From contig CAMHIH010000038.1 in NCBI GenBank assembly GCA_946185175.1, forward strand, positions 1-6,838: a stretch of DNA of 6,838 nucleotides, read 5' to 3'. The notes under the pieces were generated by a model. The model searched no databases, had not been told where the DNA came from, and saw only the letters and a list, made by a program, of their open reading frames with translations. Position 1 is the first letter of the stretch. Each line of letters starts with the position of its first letter. A program made the position numbers and the translations under genes. This DNA comes from an uncultured Candidatus Saccharibacteria bacterium. Lineage in GTDB: Bacteria; Patescibacteriota; Saccharimonadia; Saccharimonadales; Saccharimonadaceae. Positions 4,733-6,838 of this stretch are shown one piece after another.

Positions 4733-6038
4733 ATTCGTAGCGCAAGGCATCGATTGGGTTTTTATGCGCAGCCTGGCGTGCTGGCAATGTGCCGGCAATA
4801 AAGGCAATAGCCATGATGAGAATGGTTACGCTAATAATGTCTGGTATGGTATAGGTTGCCAAATTGAAGGTTGGGAAGGCTTCGAGGAAGCCACCTTCGG
4901 CATGGAAGGCAACATTAACGGCGTTGCCGATGAACATCGAGACGATAATGCCAAAAACTGAGCCCCAGAAACCGAGCGAGATCGCTTCAAGACTAAAGCT
5001 AATAAAGACGTGGCGCGAAGACATGCCGAGGGCTTTATCGAGGCCAATTTCGCGGGTGCGCTCTTGGACAGACATAAAGAGTGTATTAATGATACCAATG
5101 GCGGCAGCAAGTAAAGCAATAAAGCCAAAGATTTTGAATACGGTCAAAATGACATCGAAGAAGGACTTAATGGTGCCGATGATGTCTTCGATAGTCATGG
5201 CTGAGAGGCCGATGTCTTCGAGCTTGTCTTTAATTTCGTCGGCGCTGTATTTTTCGAAGTCGTAATTGGCAGCAACGGCAAAGGTTTGCGACTTTATTTC
5301 TTCTGGATAATACTTGGTGTTTTCTTCGTAAATGTCGTCGGCGAGCTTATTGTTGGTGTATTGTTGCCCCATTGAAACTACGCCTGGCGCAATCACGCCG
5401 GTGACTTTAGCTTCAAAGGTTTTTTCGCTGCGAGTATATTCGTCGAGGACGACGAGTTTGATTTTTTGACCGACGATTTCGTCATTGGTGAAACCGAGTG
5501 CGTCAACATATTTGGATTCAAGTAAAATCTGATATTCGTCAGAACGAAGATCAAGCTGTTCACCCACTTCAAGATCAACCTTAACGTTCCCTGGCGGTAA
5601 AGCCTCGGCGCCGATCAGGTATTTTTTATCGGTTTTGTCGCTGGTGACGTAGGTGATATCGAGACTCTTTTGTTCGACGATGCTGTCGGCATCGATGCCG
5701 TCGATTTTCTTGAGTTTTTCGAGCTGCTCTTCGGTGATTGGCGACATGCCGGTTTGAATCTTGTCTGGATCGTATTCGGTTGGTCCGCTGCTATTGCCCA
5801 TACTGCCCTGAAGGCCTTCTAGGGCGTCGAAAGAATCTTTGGAGACGATGGCGAGATATCCGTCACCGCCATAGCTGTCGACCTGGCTATCGATAAAATC
5901 GTTGACCCCGGCCTGAATAGCGGAAGTCGAAATGATTGAGAATGAGCCAATGAAAATGGCGAGAATGGTTAGAAAAGTGCGTAATTTGTTGCGAAGCAAA
6001 TTTTGATTTGCGTCCTTAATAATGTCGAAAAGTTTCAT
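4731..6038 (-). CDS. MacB/FtsX-type ABC exporter permease
   Basis: This is the membrane subunit of a MacB/LolCE-type (type VII) ABC transporter, which uses ATP for mechanical work or export across the cell envelope. The 435-aa protein has an N-terminal amphipathic stretch, helix 1 (about 21-43), a large extracytoplasmic domain (about 44-295), then helices near 296-322, 345-375 and 398-418: the classic four-helix plan. Family marks are the cytoplasmic coupling segment QERTREIGLDKALG (325-338; compare REIGIRKAlGA) and the C-terminal PARQAAHKNPIDALRYE. The extracytoplasmic domain is acidic and has a flexible Gly/Ser/Pro-rich stretch (about 76-100). The ATG overlaps the ATPase stop by one base (TAATG), with AGGAGG 7 nt upstream inside the ATPase gene, so the two are translationally coupled. 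The substrate (peptide, lipid or antibiotic) cannot be read from the sequence, and no MacA-like adaptor is in the window. Confidence 0.93.
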   Translation of the reverse strand: MKLFDIIKDANQNLLRNKLRTFLTILAIFIGSFSIISTSAIQAGVNDFIDSQVDSYGGDGYLAIVSKDSFDALEGLQGSMGNSSGPTEYDPDKIQTGMSPITEEQLEKLKKIDGIDADSIVEQKSLDITYVTSDKTDKKYLIGAEALPPGNVKVDLEVGEQLDLRSDEYQILLESKYVDALGFTNDEIVGQKIKLVVLDEYTRSEKTFEAKVTGVIAPGVVSMGQQYTNNKLADDIYEENTKYYPEEIKSQTFAVAANYDFEKYSADEIKDKLEDIGLSAMTIEDIIGTIKSFFDVILTVFKIFGFIALLAAAIGIINTLFMSVQERTREIGLDKALGMSSRHVFISFSLEAISLGFWGSVFGIIVSMFIGNAVNVAFHAEGGFLEAFPTFNLATYTIPDIISVTILIMAIAFIAGTLPARQAAHKNPIDALRYE

Positions 6039-6835
6039 TATGCGTCCTCCTCTAAAACGTCGAGCATGCCGTCTGCGTCGGTGTCGCCAGAATCGTGCGT
6101 GTAATATGTCGGTGGTTTCTTGGCGTAAACAACGTTGTTATTTTCTGTATCTTTGCCGTTAATAACGCGACCATCGGCAATACGAATTTGGCGGTCGCAT
6201 TTATTGGCGAGGTCGGAGTCGTGCGTGACAATGATGAGAGTGATGCCTTTGTCGTGGTTAAGATCGAAGAGGATTTTTTCGACCTTTTCGCCGGTAACTG
6301 AATCGAGGTTGCCGGTTGGCTCGTCGGCAAAGATAATCTCTGGATCGTTGACGATGGCGCGCGCAATACAGACGCGTTGCTTTTGGCCGCCAGAAAGGTC
6401 ATTGGCTTTATTTTTAGCCTTATCATCAAGTCCGACGATTTTGAGTGCGTGCATGGCCTTGCGGCGACGCTCGCCTGGTCGGACGCCAGCAATCTTTAGT
6501 GGTAAAATTACGTTATTTAAGACGGTGTCATTGGCGTTCATGAAAAATGATTGAAAAACGAAACCGAATTTTTTGTTGCGTAGCTGGTTGAGCCGTTTTT
6601 GGCGTAACTTGCTGGTGTTTTCGCCGTCTAGTTCAATGCTGCCTTTGCTTGGTTTATCTAATAAGGCAAGTAAATGCATTAAAGTGGACTTGCCGGAGCC
6701 TGATTTGCCGATGATGGCAACCGACTCGCCCTGCTTTATCTCGAGGTTGATGCCGCGCAGGGCTTCGAAGCGGCTATCTCCTTTCCCATAGGCCTTATGT
6801 AGGCCGTGGGTGCTAAGAATAACATTATCTGACAT
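6038..6835 (-). CDS. MacB/LolD-type ABC transporter ATP-binding protein with a C-terminal EF-hand-like loop
   Basis: This is the cytoplasmic ATPase partner of the overlapping permease gene. The 265-aa protein has Walker A GKSGSGKST (43-51), the Q-loop VFQS (93-96), the signature LSGGQ (147-151), Walker B IIFADEP with Glu172 (167-173), the D-loop GNLDS and the switch His205 (VTHD). It should be catalytically competent. The core ends near residue 225; a tail of about 40 residues follows that MacB/LolD ATPases (about 220-235 aa) usually lack. The tail ends in DTDADGMLDVLE (251-262), which fits the 12-position EF-hand calcium loop: Asp at 1, 3, 5 and 9, Gly at 6, a hydrophobic residue at 8, Glu at 12. 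The start is the first in-frame ATG, only 3 nt from the window edge, so its ribosome site and promoter are not visible and an upstream start cannot be excluded. Confidence 0.92.
   Translation of the reverse strand: MSDNVILSTHGLHKAYGKGDSRFEALRGINLEIKQGESVAIIGKSGSGKSTLMHLLALLDKPSKGSIELDGENTSKLRQKRLNQLRNKKFGFVFQSFFMNANDTVLNNVILPLKIAGVRPGERRRKAMHALKIVGLDDKAKNKANDLSGGQKQRVCIARAIVNDPEIIFADEPTGNLDSVTGEKVEKILFDLNHDKGITLIIVTHDSDLANKCDRQIRIADGRVINGKDTENNNVVYAKKPPTYYTHDSGDTDADGMLDVLEEDA
6046..6051 (-). promoter_or_regulatory. Ribosome binding site of the permease, inside the ATPase gene
   Basis: The minus strand reads AGGAGG, 7 nt before the permease ATG. The same bases encode the acidic end of the ATPase EF-hand-like tail (Glu-Glu), so the motif's last residues are partly constrained by the SD. 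Confidence 0.85.
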
Positions 6836-6838
6836 GTC

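Overview
The window looks like a compact bacterial chromosome fragment, probably from Patescibacteria (CPR), with Saccharibacteria the best guess. This rests on recognising family style: the UvrD N-terminus, the cluster-less RlmD/TrmA-type methyltransferase with its SPWQ motif, and the short spacers. No search was run. TGG encodes Trp and TGA acts as a stop (for example at 4272-4274 and 4692-4694), so the code is standard (table 11), not the UGA-Gly code of Gracilibacteria/SR1.

Positions 1-3666 hold four genes, all on the minus strand and transcribed right to left: an RlmD/TrmA-family 5-methyluridine RNA methyltransferase (2512-3666), a DegV-family lipid-binding protein (1458-2372), a compact glycerol-3-phosphate dehydrogenase GpsA (608-1384), and the N-terminal 182 residues of a UvrD/PcrA-type helicase running off the left edge (1-548). 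Each appears to be its own transcription unit. The gaps between them pair a terminator hairpin for one gene with a promoter for the next. The -10 boxes of uvrD and gpsA lie exactly 6 nt from the ATG, and that of the methyltransferase lies 8 nt away. None of the three has a Shine-Dalgarno (SD) sequence, so they are probably read from leaderless mRNAs. degV has a textbook TTGACA-N17-TAGAAT promoter, a leader of about 63 nt and a strong SD.

Positions 3667-4735 form a plus-strand island of three small membrane proteins that I cannot assign to families. The first two (62 and 87 aa) are co-transcribed and end in similar proline/aromatic tails. The third (83 aa) has its own promoter, a structured leader, two membrane helices and a very basic tail. 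The island begins at a divergent promoter region with the methyltransferase gene. It ends in a two-hairpin convergent terminator facing the ABC transporter genes.

Positions 4731-6835 hold a minus-strand operon for a MacB/LolD-type ABC exporter: an ATPase (6038-6835) overlapping by one base (TAATG) with a four-helix permease that has a large extracytoplasmic domain (4731-6038). The ATPase ends in a well-formed EF-hand-type calcium-binding loop, which is unusual for this family and is the most interesting single observation here. The operon's promoter lies beyond the right edge. No tRNA, rRNA, CRISPR array, insertion sequence or other mobile element was seen.
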